A stretch of 64,000 nucleotides of DNA, taken from Camellia lanceoleosa (lineage: Eukaryota > Streptophyta > Magnoliopsida > Ericales > Theaceae). The DNA is taken from the NCBI GenBank assembly GCA_025200525.1, contig CM045758.1:2604001-2668000 (forward strand). Direction: 5' to 3'. The notes under the pieces were generated by a model that did no database searches, was not told the origin of the DNA, and was given only the letters and a program-made list of their open reading frames with translations. Shown piece by piece: positions 10,785 to 21,580 of this stretch (position 1 is its first letter; each line of letters opens with the position of its first letter). The position numbers and the translations under genes were made by a program.

Positions 10785-11570
10785 ACACCTAAGGTTTTTC
10801 TAAGGAACTCAAACCTAAGAAGATCAAGGGGTTTTGTAAAAATATCAACCTTTTGATGCTCAGTGGGTACATGTTCAAGAACAACAAAGCCCTCTTCCAC
10901 TAACTCTCAAATAAAATGATGACAAATGTCAATGTGTTTGGTACAAGAGTCTTGGACAAGATTTTTAGAAATGTTAATGGCACTTGTATTATCACATAAA
11001 AGGATAAGAGTGTCCTGGTCTATACCATAATCATGAAGCAGTTGCTTCACCCACAACATTTATACGTAACAACTCCCTACAGTAATGTACTCGGCCTCAG
11101 CGGTCAAGAAAGAAATAGCATTTTGCTTTTTGCTATGCCAAGCAACCGAATTATTCCCAAGGTAAAAACACCTCCCCAGATGTACTCTTTTTATCATCAG
11201 CACACCCTGCCCAGTCGACATCAGAAAAACCAGTAATTTCGGCTATAGTGTCGGTAGAAAACCAAACCCCATACCCTAATGTCCCATTAACATACTTAAT
11301 GATGCATTTGACCGCAAGAAGATGAGACTCTTTAGGACTGGCTTGGTAACTGGCACAGACACCTACACTAAATGCAATATCAGGTCGACTGGCCATGAGG
11401 TAAAAAAGACTCTCCATCATACTCCTATAAAGGGTAGGATCAACATCAATACCAGATGAATCTTTGGAAAGGTGAAGACTAGTGCTCATGGGAGTACGAG
11501 CATGTTTGGCCAACTCTAGACCAAACTTTGACACAAGGTTTTTGGCATACTTAGTCTGAGAAACAAACAT
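10785..11570 (-). pseudogene. C1 RNase H domain
   Basis: This is the C-terminal part of a copia pol. Visible landmarks are the RT-RNase H connection (SRPDIAFSVGVCA), GFSDVDWAGCADD with the first catalytic Asp, TAEAEY with the Glu, CDNTSAI with the next Asp, and the closing HIDI...VPTEHQ..DIFTKPL segment near 10800-10900. The frame shifts near 11155 and at least two stops occur, so it is dead. RNase H removes the RNA strand during reverse transcription. Confidence 0.85.
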
Positions 11571-11591
11571 ACCCGAAAGAGACTATTTAAT

Positions 11592-12400
11592 TTAAAAACC
11601 TAAGAAGTAAGACAACTCTCCTATCATACTTATTTCAAACTCATGTGTCATGCAATTCGAGAAATATTTCACAAGAAAATCAGCAGTGGACCCAAACACA
11701 ATATCATCAACATAAATATGAGCAATAAGTATATCAGACTTAGTATATTTCAAAAATAAGGTCTTGTCCACACTACCCCTTTGAAAATCATTATCAAGCA
11801 AAAAGATAGTAAGTCTATTATACCAAGCTCAAGGGGCTTATTTCAACCCATATAATGCCTTGTCTAGCTTGTAAACATGTTGTGGACATTTTGGGTCCTC
11901 AAACCTTTTTGGTTGCTCAACATATGCCTCTTCTTTCAAGTACCCATTCAGAAAAACACTTTTCACATCCATTTAGAACAATTTGAACCTAAGAAAACAT
12001 GCAACACCAAGTAAAATATGAATAGATTCGAGACATGCAACAAAGGCAAACGTCTCATCATAATCAACACCCTCTACTTGTGTATAGCCTTGAGCAACCA
12101 ACCTAGCTTTATTTCTAACCTCAGTACCATTCTCATCAGATTTATTTTTAAATATCTACTTGGTACCTATCAAATTCATGTCTTTTGGTCTGGGAACAAG
12201 AGTCCAAACTTTGTTACGTTCAAATTGACCTAACTCTTCATGCATAGCATTGACCCAACTATCATCTAGTAAGGCCTCTTTTATATTCTTAGGTTCAATT
12301 AATGAAACATAACACATATTAGATACCTCCTCCCAAATTTGTCTTCGGGTTTTTATTCGATCTGAGACACTTCTAATCATCTGTTAAGCCGGATGATTCA
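11592..12400 (-). pseudogene. C1 reverse transcriptase domain
   Basis: The N-terminal part (12156-12380) has the copia RT opening with EALLDDSWVNAMHEEL and the VWTLVPRP segment. The catalytic HIYVDDIVFGS motif lies in 11592-11801. Stops and frameshifts separate these blocks. The order integrase, RT, RNase H on the minus strand is that of Ty1/copia. Confidence 0.87.
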
Positions 12401-12817
12401 GTTTTACCCTTACTGATGCTTTGAACTCTGGACTTGTAGTGACAGGAGCATCAGAAGTGGTGTCTCTTTGTGTACTCTTGGGACTCGGACTTACCTTAGA
12501 AGTTAGTGTTAGCTCACCTTCTTGAGCTTGGACCTCTGCTTCTCCTTGATTTTATGGTTCAGTATCCAGGATTGGAGACTCACCATTTTCTTCCTTATTT
12601 ATCACTGAAGTAGGAGAACCTGTGTCATCTATAACCACATTGATCGATTCCATTAAAGACAAAGTTCACAAGTTATAGACACGAAAAGCTCTACTAGTGG
12701 TTGGATATCCTAGAAAAATACCTTCATCACTTCGGGAGTCAAATTTTCCCAAAGGCACTTTATCTATGAAAATGTAACATTTACTCCCAAAAATTTTGAA
12801 GTATTTTACATTAGGTT
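12401..12817 (-). pseudogene. C1 integrase-RT linker, decayed
   Basis: This segment matches the low-complexity tail of copia integrase and the linker before RT. The minus frames contain short pieces such as the integrase C-terminal KCxFIDKVPLGKFD-type stretch (12745-12790), broken by stops. I see no independent gene. Confidence 0.5.
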
Positions 12818-13801
12818 TTAATCCCTTCCACAATTCACAACATAAATAGTGGTATTTAAGGCTTCAACCCAAAACTGTGGAGGAACTTTCTTACTAAAGA
12901 GTATGACCCTAGCCATCTCTTGAACAACCCTATTCTTCCTATCAACAACTCCATTTTGTTGTGGAATAATCGGTGCAGAAAATTCATGCTTAATTCCATA
13001 CATATCACAAAAATCCAAAAATGAACTATTTTCAAACTCACGACTATGATCAATTCGGATTCTTATGATACGCCCAATAGAAACACCCTGTTCATTTTGG
13101 ATTTTAAGAACTAAGGCCTGGAAAGCATCAAACGTATCAGATTTTTCTCTTAAAAAATTTACCCATGAAAAACGAGTATAATCATCAATAGTTAAAAAAA
13201 TGTATCTTTTACCTCCAATGCTTTCAGTGCGAGTGGGTCCCATAAGATCCATATGAACCAGCTCAAGAGGATGTTTGGTTGTGAAACTGTTCACCTTTTT
13301 ATGAAGGGCACGGGTTGGCTTCCCAAGTTAACAAGGTCCACACACATGGTTCACATTCTTACCCATTTTGGATGCACCTCTCACAAGCTCTTTGTTGGCT
13401 ATCTTGGTTAGGTCTTTGAGATTCATGTGACCTAATCTTTGATGCCACAAGTCAAGGTTACTTATGATGGCCGAGTGGCAGATGTGTGAACCCCATACAT
13501 AATAGTATTTCCCATAGCAGTTACCAGATGTGCAAACCCCATACATAACAGCATTTCCCTTCTTATCTAAAATTTCACATTTATTTTTTAAAAATAATAC
13601 TTCATGATGGGAATCACATATTTAAATAATGCTCAAAAGATTTTCTTTAGGGCCATCTACAAGTAATGCATTTTTGAGCTTGGGAAGACCAGCTACACTT
13701 ATAGAGCCCTTACCAATGACTCTAGAAGTGCCACCATCTCCAAAAGTAATAATTCCTCCTTCATATTTTTCTAGAGAAGTGAAGTAGGATTTGTCACTAG
13801 A
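12818..13801 (-). pseudogene. C1 protease end, GAG-pre-integrase and integrase
   Basis: From 13801 downward come the last part of the protease (GGIITFGDGG), the GAG-pre-integrase zinc region (LWHQRLGHMN, then CGPC) and the integrase core. Core motifs are VHMDLMGP (first Asp), IDHSREF (second Asp) and NGVVDRKNR, where the usual catalytic Glu is replaced by Asp. Stops separate the zinc region from the core at 13295-13327. The frame begins exactly at the target duplication of element A. Confidence 0.85.
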
Positions 13802-15117
13802 CCTGTTGTAGACGCGCCCGTGGGGGCTTCACTCTACAGTTCGGACTCGATTTGTGTGTCGGTTCTAAATCTGAACCAAAGAGTCCAAATCCGGCAAATC
13901 GTTTGAGAAAACAGATTTTTTTGAAAAGTAGTGCCAAACATGGACTGCTTTGCCAGATTACAGAGTCGCCACCTAAATGTTTTTTAAATTGGGAAATTTA
14001 GGAAACCCTGACTCAGTGCCGAAGGCCACATGTCCGTCATCACCAAAGTGGTCTTGGCTCGGGAGCTTGGGTACGATCGGGGAAGGTCATTATGAGCACC
14101 TCTTTCGATCCAAGACCGCCTCTACTAACCGTGATATCCATTTTTGAAAACTTTATGCGTTCTTATTCGGTTATTAGCCTAGAATTACTATGTTATGCGA
14201 CAAAGAAACAAGTATAGACTAGATCGCCTAATTTGGGAACAAACATTGCATATCCGCTTTTGTCTTGAAAATGTGTTTAGATGTTGCTACCGCAAGTAGA
14301 CTAAAATGCGGATTTCAATGAGTACTTCCAACTTAAGCAATCCAACCTCCACCCACGTGCATTCATACGCTTTATCATGTAAGCATTTAGCGCATGGTAA
14401 TCCCATCGTCATGGCAACACCCACACGCATGCAAGATGCTAAAGCATAAAAGCTCACCTAGTACTCCGCGCCAAAACAATAAACTAGTTAGCAAAACAAT
14501 GCATGACCTAGTCCATGTTAAGTGGCTAATGCAACACAGGCATAAATGCAATCTAGAGTAGGCTCGGCTATCCTAGGCATGGTATATGAAATGCTATCAC
14601 ATAGCACGTATTCAATTTTGGATTTTGAAAATTGCGATGCAGTTTGTATGATGTACCGAGCCCGGTGCATGTAAACAAATGCATGGATGCACGCATGCAT
14701 TGCATAAGGTATGCTAATTTAAAATGCCCTAATCTACCACTGAAAGCGAGTAAATAAAAGGGTTAGAAAGAAGTGGGGGTTGGAAGACATACACACACTC
14801 ACACACCCTTATTACAATTATGCCCTTACTCGGAGGGACCAAATAAATATACAGTCCCAAATAATAAATGAATGAATAAATTATTACAAATTTCTAAGTA
14901 CTGAAATTAAATTAAACAGATAAAATAAATGGAGCCTCAGCCCTGTCTCGGAATGCGCGAATGATGCATGCTCGTCGCGACTCGCCCGGAAGACCTATGC
15001 CATGGCATTGCAACCTGCTTAATCGCCTCCGCCTCCAGAATTCCAAAAATTTCGGGATACCTCCCAAGTGATCTCAAATGTCTCACCGCCAGACAAGGTA
15101 GCCATCGACTCTTCCAA

Positions 15118-15190
15118 AGGCCACCTACCGGACTTGGTGGTTATCGGCACAAAAGTGGTGCCGGTCGGCACTATAAAGTGCCGGTCGGCA
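15118..15190 (-). repeat. Palindrome cluster in the body of the element A LTR
   Basis: GTGCCGGTCGGCAC (15158-15171) is followed after TATAAA-like bases by GTGCCGGTCGGC (15178-15190), with related half-sites before it. The 5' LTR has the same motif at 31104-31117. Confidence 0.7.
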
Positions 15191-17061
15191 GAAAATCCCT
15201 GCAGCAGACAGTAGACAGCAGCAGCAACAGACAGCAATGCATAGGCATGGTTTTTGGGCAAATGTGAGCATGTCCAACACCTCCTATCATGCTTAGGGAC
15301 TCAAGGGGGTGTGGCTCTCGGTTCTAGGGCTATCAATAGTGCATTTGATGCATGATAGCCTAAGGAATCAAGATTGCTCATTTTAATGTAAACATGCATG
15401 CAACACAACAAATGAAGGCTAAGTCCCTATCATGTGGAGATCAAGGGCCTTAGTGACCAAGGATTGAGGTGAGTTACACCACTTGAAATGTGAACTCTCC
15501 TCAATCCTAGGCTTGGCTTGACAACCCCAAACCAAGCTATGAGATGCAAGTATGCAAGCAAAGCTCAAATGCAATGCAACCTACTATGTTAAGCATGCAA
15601 AGAACCAAAGTATGTAGGACACAAATAGCATGCAAGATGGGCCAATTAAACATGGAACTAACAAGCATGCATTCAAGGCTACATTGACCAAGCAAGCAAT
15701 GATCATGAAGTAAGCATGCAACAATGGACTTAAGCCATAAAGGGCAGCCCTCAAGCTCCCAAAAACAAAGGGCAAAACAAACCTCTCAACATGATCAAAA
15801 TGCCTCACAAGCATGCTATTCAATGGGCCCAAGTCTAGGACAATCAAGAGAGTAATTTGACATCATTCATACAACCACTCATGGCATGCATTCAACAAAC
15901 AAAAACAGGTTTTAAGCATGTAGAATGACACCCAAATCCTCATGGCACCCCAAGAATATACTAATCATGGAAGCATGCACAATGCTCTTTTAAGGCATAA
16001 AAGCCCCACATTTTAAGACATGAAGGAGATGATAAATGGAGGTGTTTGAACATGAAATGGGGACTGAAATACCACCTATAATGATGCCAAATCATTAGAT
16101 CAAAACAAGATAAGCATGCTAGGACTCCATGCAAACAAGGCCTACAAGCCAATATGCAAAACAACCACCTCAAGCACACCAAACATGGCAAAAACAAAGT
16201 GGCTCACAGCCCTCTAACATGACAAAACAATGCTAGTACCTTCACGAAACTAAGCCTAAACATGCAAAGAACATGGCCTCAAAACATGACACTCTTTTAG
16301 GCACAAGGAGCATTTCAAAGGAAGTATAAGAAGCATGTTAGAGACTATAATTCCAACTAAAAACAGAGGTCAAACATGACTTGAAACAGTCCAAAAGCCT
16401 TGAAATGAAGCCAAATACAAACATGCACACATGCTATGCTATGAGCCAAAACCAAGGCCAACTAAAGGACCAAAGGGAGAGGGTCTCTCCCTTAGGTGAG
16501 GCTCGAAAATATCATCCTCACCATCGAAAACCCACTGGTTTTCAGTGGTGGGAAGATCCAAGAACACCAAAACAAGAAGGCCTAAGAAAAGGCACCAAAT
16601 AGGGCCAAACAAGGCTTAAAGTGATGAGGCTTAACTCAAACCCAAAAAGACCTTAATGAAGGTTCAAGAACAAGTAAAAACAAGACTTTTTTATCTTAAA
16701 CACAAACTCAAAATCTCAAAGTAAAGAGGGTAGAAATAGATTGCAAGAATGGGGAATCTAAAGCAACAAGCTTACCCTTGCAGTACCAATGAAGAACAGT
16801 GGTCCAGCCCTCCGGAAGTGATCAAAACCAGTCCAAAGTCACTCAAAACAAACCTCCAAGGCTTCCAATCTCGGAGCTAGGTGTAATAGTGTGTGTAATG
16901 GTGCAAAAGTGAGATAAAACACACTATTTGAGGCTTAAAACACACACACAAGAGGAGAGGAGGGAGATATAGATATATATGGATGTATATCGAGAATGTA
17001 TGTATATTCTCGGTTCTTGACCTAAAATCTCTAACCCTTGAGCCAAGAGATGAATGGTGCT

Positions 17062-17068
17062 TATATAG
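17062..17068 (-). promoter_or_regulatory. TATA box of element A 3' LTR
   Basis: The minus strand reads CCTATATAAGC here and at the matching site in the 5' LTR (near 33020-33028). It lies about 590 bases from the LTR start, which would leave more than 3 kb of R-U5. Confidence 0.5.
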
Positions 17069-17650
17069 GCAATATAAGGGCTCTAACTTAATGGCTAAGC
17101 AAGACCAAAAGGTTCAAAGGGGCAAGGGTTTCTAGCTTCCAAAGGAAGCCAAGACAATGCTGAAAGCTTTCCAAGAAGCTTGGCCAAGGGTTCAAGCTTC
17201 TAGAAGGTTCAAGGGGTTCAAAGGGTCAAGGGTGCAATGTTATGCACGGGAGGATGATGGTGTAATCCACCGGCACAAATTGCATGCACCATCCCTGTGG
17301 GGGTTCAGAGGGTCACCGCCGCCAAAAACAAGCACAAAATTGTGCCTACCGGCATAATAAAGTGCCGATCGCCAAGGATCAAGGTAAAAAGTGCCGATGG
17401 CCACTATGGATAGCCTGTGGATGTGTGGGCAATGCGGGTTCTAGGATGGCTTACAAGCCTTCCCTACCCTCAAATGCAAACACACACAAGTCTTGGTGGA
17501 AAACCAAGCACGTAACAAACCGGTTAAGAGATCCCGAGGCAGGCCGCAATGGGACCTCCGGAACTCAAAACGAACACAAACACGGATAATCACCGGTGTT
17601 CAAGCGGTGATGTCCAAGTCTTGAGGACGGTCAAAAATGGGGTGTCTACA

Positions 17651-18109
17651 GCTGCTCTTCTTGACAGAACTCGAAGTCATAACAATGACGTGAGTGAATG
17701 TCAAAGCCCGAGACGACCCATCTTTGACAAGGTCAAGACTTGGACAAGCATACAAGGCAATCAAGATATGCTACCGAGGGCAGGCAAAATGCAACCGAAA
17801 ATGCAAGAAGCCTAGCATAACTTTATGATCATGCAAAGAAAATCAGAATGAAGCACACATGCAGCTTATAAGCTAACATGCAAATCTATACTACAATGTA
17901 GAAAGGATGTAAGAGAATTATGCAATTCTCAAAACGCTCTCACTCGGAGAGATACAATACTGGCGACTCGTCTGGCTTTCACCGGCCTCAAATGAGCCAG
18001 ACATACAATATCGTGTCGAAAAGAAAACAAACTTAACAGTATGACATCGTTAGCAAAATCCATGACAATGCAATCGACAAAGGCGTGACAACGCTGCTCA
18101 AGGTATATA
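17651..18109 (-). other. Element A region next to 3' LTR, weak polypurine tract
   Basis: The minus strand directly before the LTR reads CAAGAAGAGCAGC, only moderately purine-rich, and is the likely plus-strand primer by position. The remaining 450 bases hold no gene I can support. Confidence 0.4.
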
Positions 18110-18648
18110 GAAAAGTGTGATTGAACACATGTAAGAAGCAAAGCACGATACAATGCAATGTGTATAGTGATTGAACACATGTCAAGAAGCAAAGCACGAT
18201 ACAATGCAATGTGTAAGGTAATTGAACACATGTCAAGAAGCAAAGCACGATACAATGCAATGTGTAAGGTAATTGAACACATGTCAAGAAGCAAAGCACG
18301 ATACAATGCAATGTGTAAGGTAATTGAACACATGTCAAGAAGCAAAGCACGCATACAATGCAATGTGTAAGGTAATTGAACACATGTCAAGAAGCAAAGC
18401 ACGATACAATGCAATGTGTATAGTGATTGAACACATGTCAAGAAGCAAAGCACGCATACAATGCAATGTGTATAAAAAGGTAATTGAACACATGTCAGTA
18501 AAGCAAGGCACGCATACAATGCAATGTGTAAGGTAATTGAACACATGTCAGTAAAGCAAAGCACGCATACAATGCAATGTGTATAGTGATTGAACACATG
18601 TCAGTAAAGCAAAGCACGCATACAATGCAATGTGTATAAAAAGGTAAT
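18110..18648. repeat. Minisatellite of about 51 bp in element A
   Basis: About ten tandem units contain TTGAACACATGTCAAGAAGC, then AAAGCACGATACAATGCAATG. Units differ in their linkers (GTATAGTGA, GTAAGGTAA or GTATAAAAAGGTAA) and in CAAGAAG versus CAGTAAAG. Since 51 bases are 17 codons, the repeat keeps long frames open on both strands; these are not genes. It lies between the 3' LTR and the antisense gene, as the larger minisatellite of element B does. Confidence 0.85.
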
Positions 18649-19429
18649 TGATATTGAGCATATTAGAACACGATATTGAGATGCACGTACTGTTAACACA
18701 GTATGATTTGAAACAACTTCTTTCGAAAATCACAAGAATAAAAGGATACGAGAAGGGACATCCTTCACGTGTTCCGAGCATCGCTCACACAAGTCATGGC
18801 TTGAAATCAACTTGAAGATCCATTAACATCCCAGAAGTGCACTTTCCGACCTTTGGGTGATGAAGGAGTCAGACTGCTCAAGCCAAACCAGGCACGAGCG
18901 CAGGAGGTGTTCTGACTACGAAGGGGGAGGTTCCTGGTATCCACCCAGCATTCTGCTTTACATTCCTTTTCATTAGTTGTTTAAGCACATTGCACTGCCT
19001 CAAGCAGGTTTCATGTTCTTTTGAAATTGCGAGTTTTTACAAAAACACATGACGAAAATGAAACAGCTATTCGCTTGAAAAGGGTATTGCATTTGTGTGC
19101 ATCGCATCACAAGGCATCACATGACAATGTGAATGAAATTGAAACTGTTGTTTGAAAACAGAGCATCGCATCGTAATAACCAGGTAGTGAACCAACTTAC
19201 AACTCGATAAGCAAAACAAAGACTCGACAGACTAGCCAAGTGCAGGTACAACTTGATAGTCAAAGCGAAGACTTAAAGAGAGTGACATACAACTCGATAA
19301 GCAAACATACAACAACTCGATAAACAAATACGCGCGACTCGACGGGAATCAAATCACCGGAGAATACTGGGCGTGGTGGAATTCCCCAATATTCAGCATA
19401 GGAAGCTCGGAAAACAGAGGGGAAAGACC
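18649..19429. other. Element A non-coding spacer before the antisense gene
   Basis: This stretch matches 48660-49250 of element B in sequence character (repeated ACTCGATAAGCAAA words, the GCATCGCATCG run). It may include the decayed 3' end of a PMD gene near 18780-18990, but I cannot read a frame. Confidence 0.4.
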
Positions 19430-19550
19430 ATCGGCTGGAAAACAAGGTCATCGGCCGAGTGGAATGGTCATCGGCACATAATTTGGCCGGCGGGCGAAAA
19501 ATTCCGGCCGGTCGGCACTATATGATGCCGGTCGGCTGTAGACTGTCTGT
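19430..19550 (+). promoter_or_regulatory. Palindrome cluster upstream of element A antisense gene
   Basis: Half-sites ATCGGC and GCCGGTCGGC recur: TCATCGGCCGAGTGG, TCATCGGCAC, CCGGCCGGTCGGCAC and GCCGGTCGGC. The version GTCGGCAC matches the LTR motif of this same element rather than that of B. The cluster ends 100 bases before the start codon at 19650. Confidence 0.65.
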
Positions 19551-19649
19551 ACCAGCAGAATGTTGACATGTGTCCTCCACTCAATCTTATCCTCTTCAAA
19601 AGGGTCTCAGCTTCGTGGTTCTCTTCATTTCAACACTGATTTGCTCCAA

Positions 19650-20949
19650 ATGGAAGCATTTCTTGCCCAAAATCTTGCAACTTGGATTAACAACTTGGAT
19701 GGCTCGGAAAAGTCAATTTCCTGCTTTTGGCATAAACACACTATTCACTTTATGCGTCAGACGCTGCATTTTCCATTCCTCCATGCCATGCAAGACGATT
19801 TTGGAATCCCAGAACACATGTCTTTAGCTTTAGCGGCAAGAAATGTGTCCTACCTTCAAGACTTCCAAGCTTTAATGGAATCGACCATGACGAGGAGATT
19901 CTCCTCAACTTCGCTTTTGGCCATGCCCAAGCCTTAGGACAAATGTGGGCTCTCAATACCCGATGCTCGTTCTTTGATTTGTGACGGACATTAGATGTTC
20001 CGAGCTTGGTCTGTCGCTTTTTCCGAGACCGTGATCGTGGCGACCATCGGTAAGGTTTTCGCGCACGCCTTTGTCTATGCATATTGTCCCATTTTCGTTC
20101 GCCTCCGACCGAGGAGCCAAGGTCCTGCTGATTGAAGTTGCCCAAGGTTTGAAAGAGGGCAAGAGTCGCATTGCCATGGTCCCGGCCGAGACTCTATTGG
20201 GCTTAGACGCCTTTTATCGCCGAGAGACGATCGATTAGCAGGAGTCCACTATTACCGCAGTAATGTTTCCCACCCATCTCGCATTTTATATTTGCTCACA
20301 TCACTGGCCTCGTGCTCGATTTTTCTCACAAAATCCTTTTCACTTTTCTCTCATCGTACATCTCTTTATTCTTTATTCTCTCATTTTTCATCCCTCCCTG
20401 TGTGGTTAATGGATAAATTGAAGGTCGTGGACCCTTGTCCTCGCATACTCACCATGGGTTATTTCTTCAGTAACGCTCGTTGACGCCTCTTGACGAGGGT
20501 TGGTGGTTCGAATGGATGTGTAGTTTGTCCGCAGATCAAGATTGCTTGGCGGTGCCCTTGGCTCAATCTTCCGATGATGAGTTACAAGATGACCCGTCAC
20601 CGGATCCAATTGATTGGCTTGACTCATCGTGTCTTCTACTTCCCTTTCAGATCTTGCGCCAGCTTTGGTCATGATCGAACTGTCCCACCGGAAGGGATAG
20701 AGTATCCCCGATTTCCGATTCGGTGCATACCGTCTTGCAGATGCCACAAAGATGGAGGACGAGAGAACTCGCCCCGCCTCCCACTTTCGCTTGCACTTTG
20801 TCCGATGAGTGCTTGGATTGGCTTAATGAAGAGGCACGAAGGGCCCACTTTGGCGCCGAGGCTTCGACCAGCTCCGAGGGGGCGCAGGACATTTGATTTG
20901 ACCGCGTTCGGATTTATTGCTTTATCGCTGCTTTCAAGTTTTCTTTATG
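19650..20949 (+). pseudogene. Element A antisense gene, DUF7745-like, decayed
   Basis: This is homologous to 49473-50810 of element B and lies at the same place, antisense to pol. It starts MEAFLAQNLATWI. Further pieces read FPFLHA, a PTF-like segment near 19840, AETLLGLDAFYR-like words near 20180-20215, then after an intron-like gap (about 20262-20402) VWLMDKLKVV and the HRVFYFPFR segment near 20625. Many small indels break the frame. The plant family appears as DUF7745 in my memory and its function is unknown; similar antisense ORFs have been reported in Tat-lineage elements. Confidence 0.7.
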
Positions 20950-21580
20950 AATGTAATAAAAAGCGACTTCAATTGTATGCAAGAGCAAGAGAACTCTGTT
21001 TGAAATCAATGAAATTGGAGGTTGTGGTACTGAAAAATTTCCGTTTTTGGTCTAGAAATGGTCCTGGTTGTAAAAAGATTTATTTGAACAAAGTCATCTT
21101 TATTAAAACTTTTCAAAACCATTTTCGATATGGATCGAATCGACACGCTCAAATCACCGAGATGCACAACCCCGGATTCCTGCAATTGCAAAATTGCCCC
21201 TAGTTTGAATAGTGCCACGCCGCATGGCAATCTTAAAGTTGCCCTAGTCCGAATAGCCTCGCACCGAGATTGCGATGAATGCTGATGGACAAAGATGACT
21301 AGGATGATCAAGTGGACAAAGCTGATCGGGGAAAATGTTTATGGTCAACTTCGTGATGAAGTTGCCTTACGATCCCAATGATGGGAATCAAGCCCACGTA
21401 GTTCAGCTTGGGTTCACTCGAGTATTTTCACTCTCCTTTTGGCGCCTAACTTTTGCCAAGGCCGCCTTTATGGGTTTTCAACCTATGAGCTCGCTTTTAT
21501 ATTTTCTAATTTTTTGTGCTCTGAATTTTGCCTAGGTCGCCTTTTTCGGTTTTCGCCCAGCGAGCCTCTCAGGGTGATAT
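20950..21580. other. Element A spacer between converging antisense gene and pol
   Basis: This non-coding stretch is the counterpart of 50811-51447 in element B. Conserved words include CTTCAATTGTATGCAAGAGC near 20968 and the duplicated GCCAAGGCCGCC / GCCTAGGTCGCC module at about 21450-21565. Confidence 0.5.

Larger units (their letters stand above)
13807..17650 (-). mobile_element. Element A 3' LTR
   Basis: It aligns over its whole length with 29738-33630 and lies next to the integrase end of the element, so it is the 3' copy. It contains the primer-site-like CAGAGTCGCCA (13961-13971), a palindrome cluster (15118-15190), a TATA box (17062-17068) and a promoter-proximal palindrome cluster (17270-17412). 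Differences from the 5' copy are mostly small and often turn CAG or CTG into CG. There is no coding sequence. Confidence 0.9.

Noticed and set aside
15019..15261. Small proteins inside the Tat LTRs
   Set aside because: Frames are not kept between the two LTRs of element A, and LTRs of this group are non-coding.
17929..18597. Long minus-strand frame with repeated Cys-rich units of 17 residues
   Set aside because: It is the translation of the 51-bp minisatellite, which keeps several frames open on both strands. No start context or conservation.
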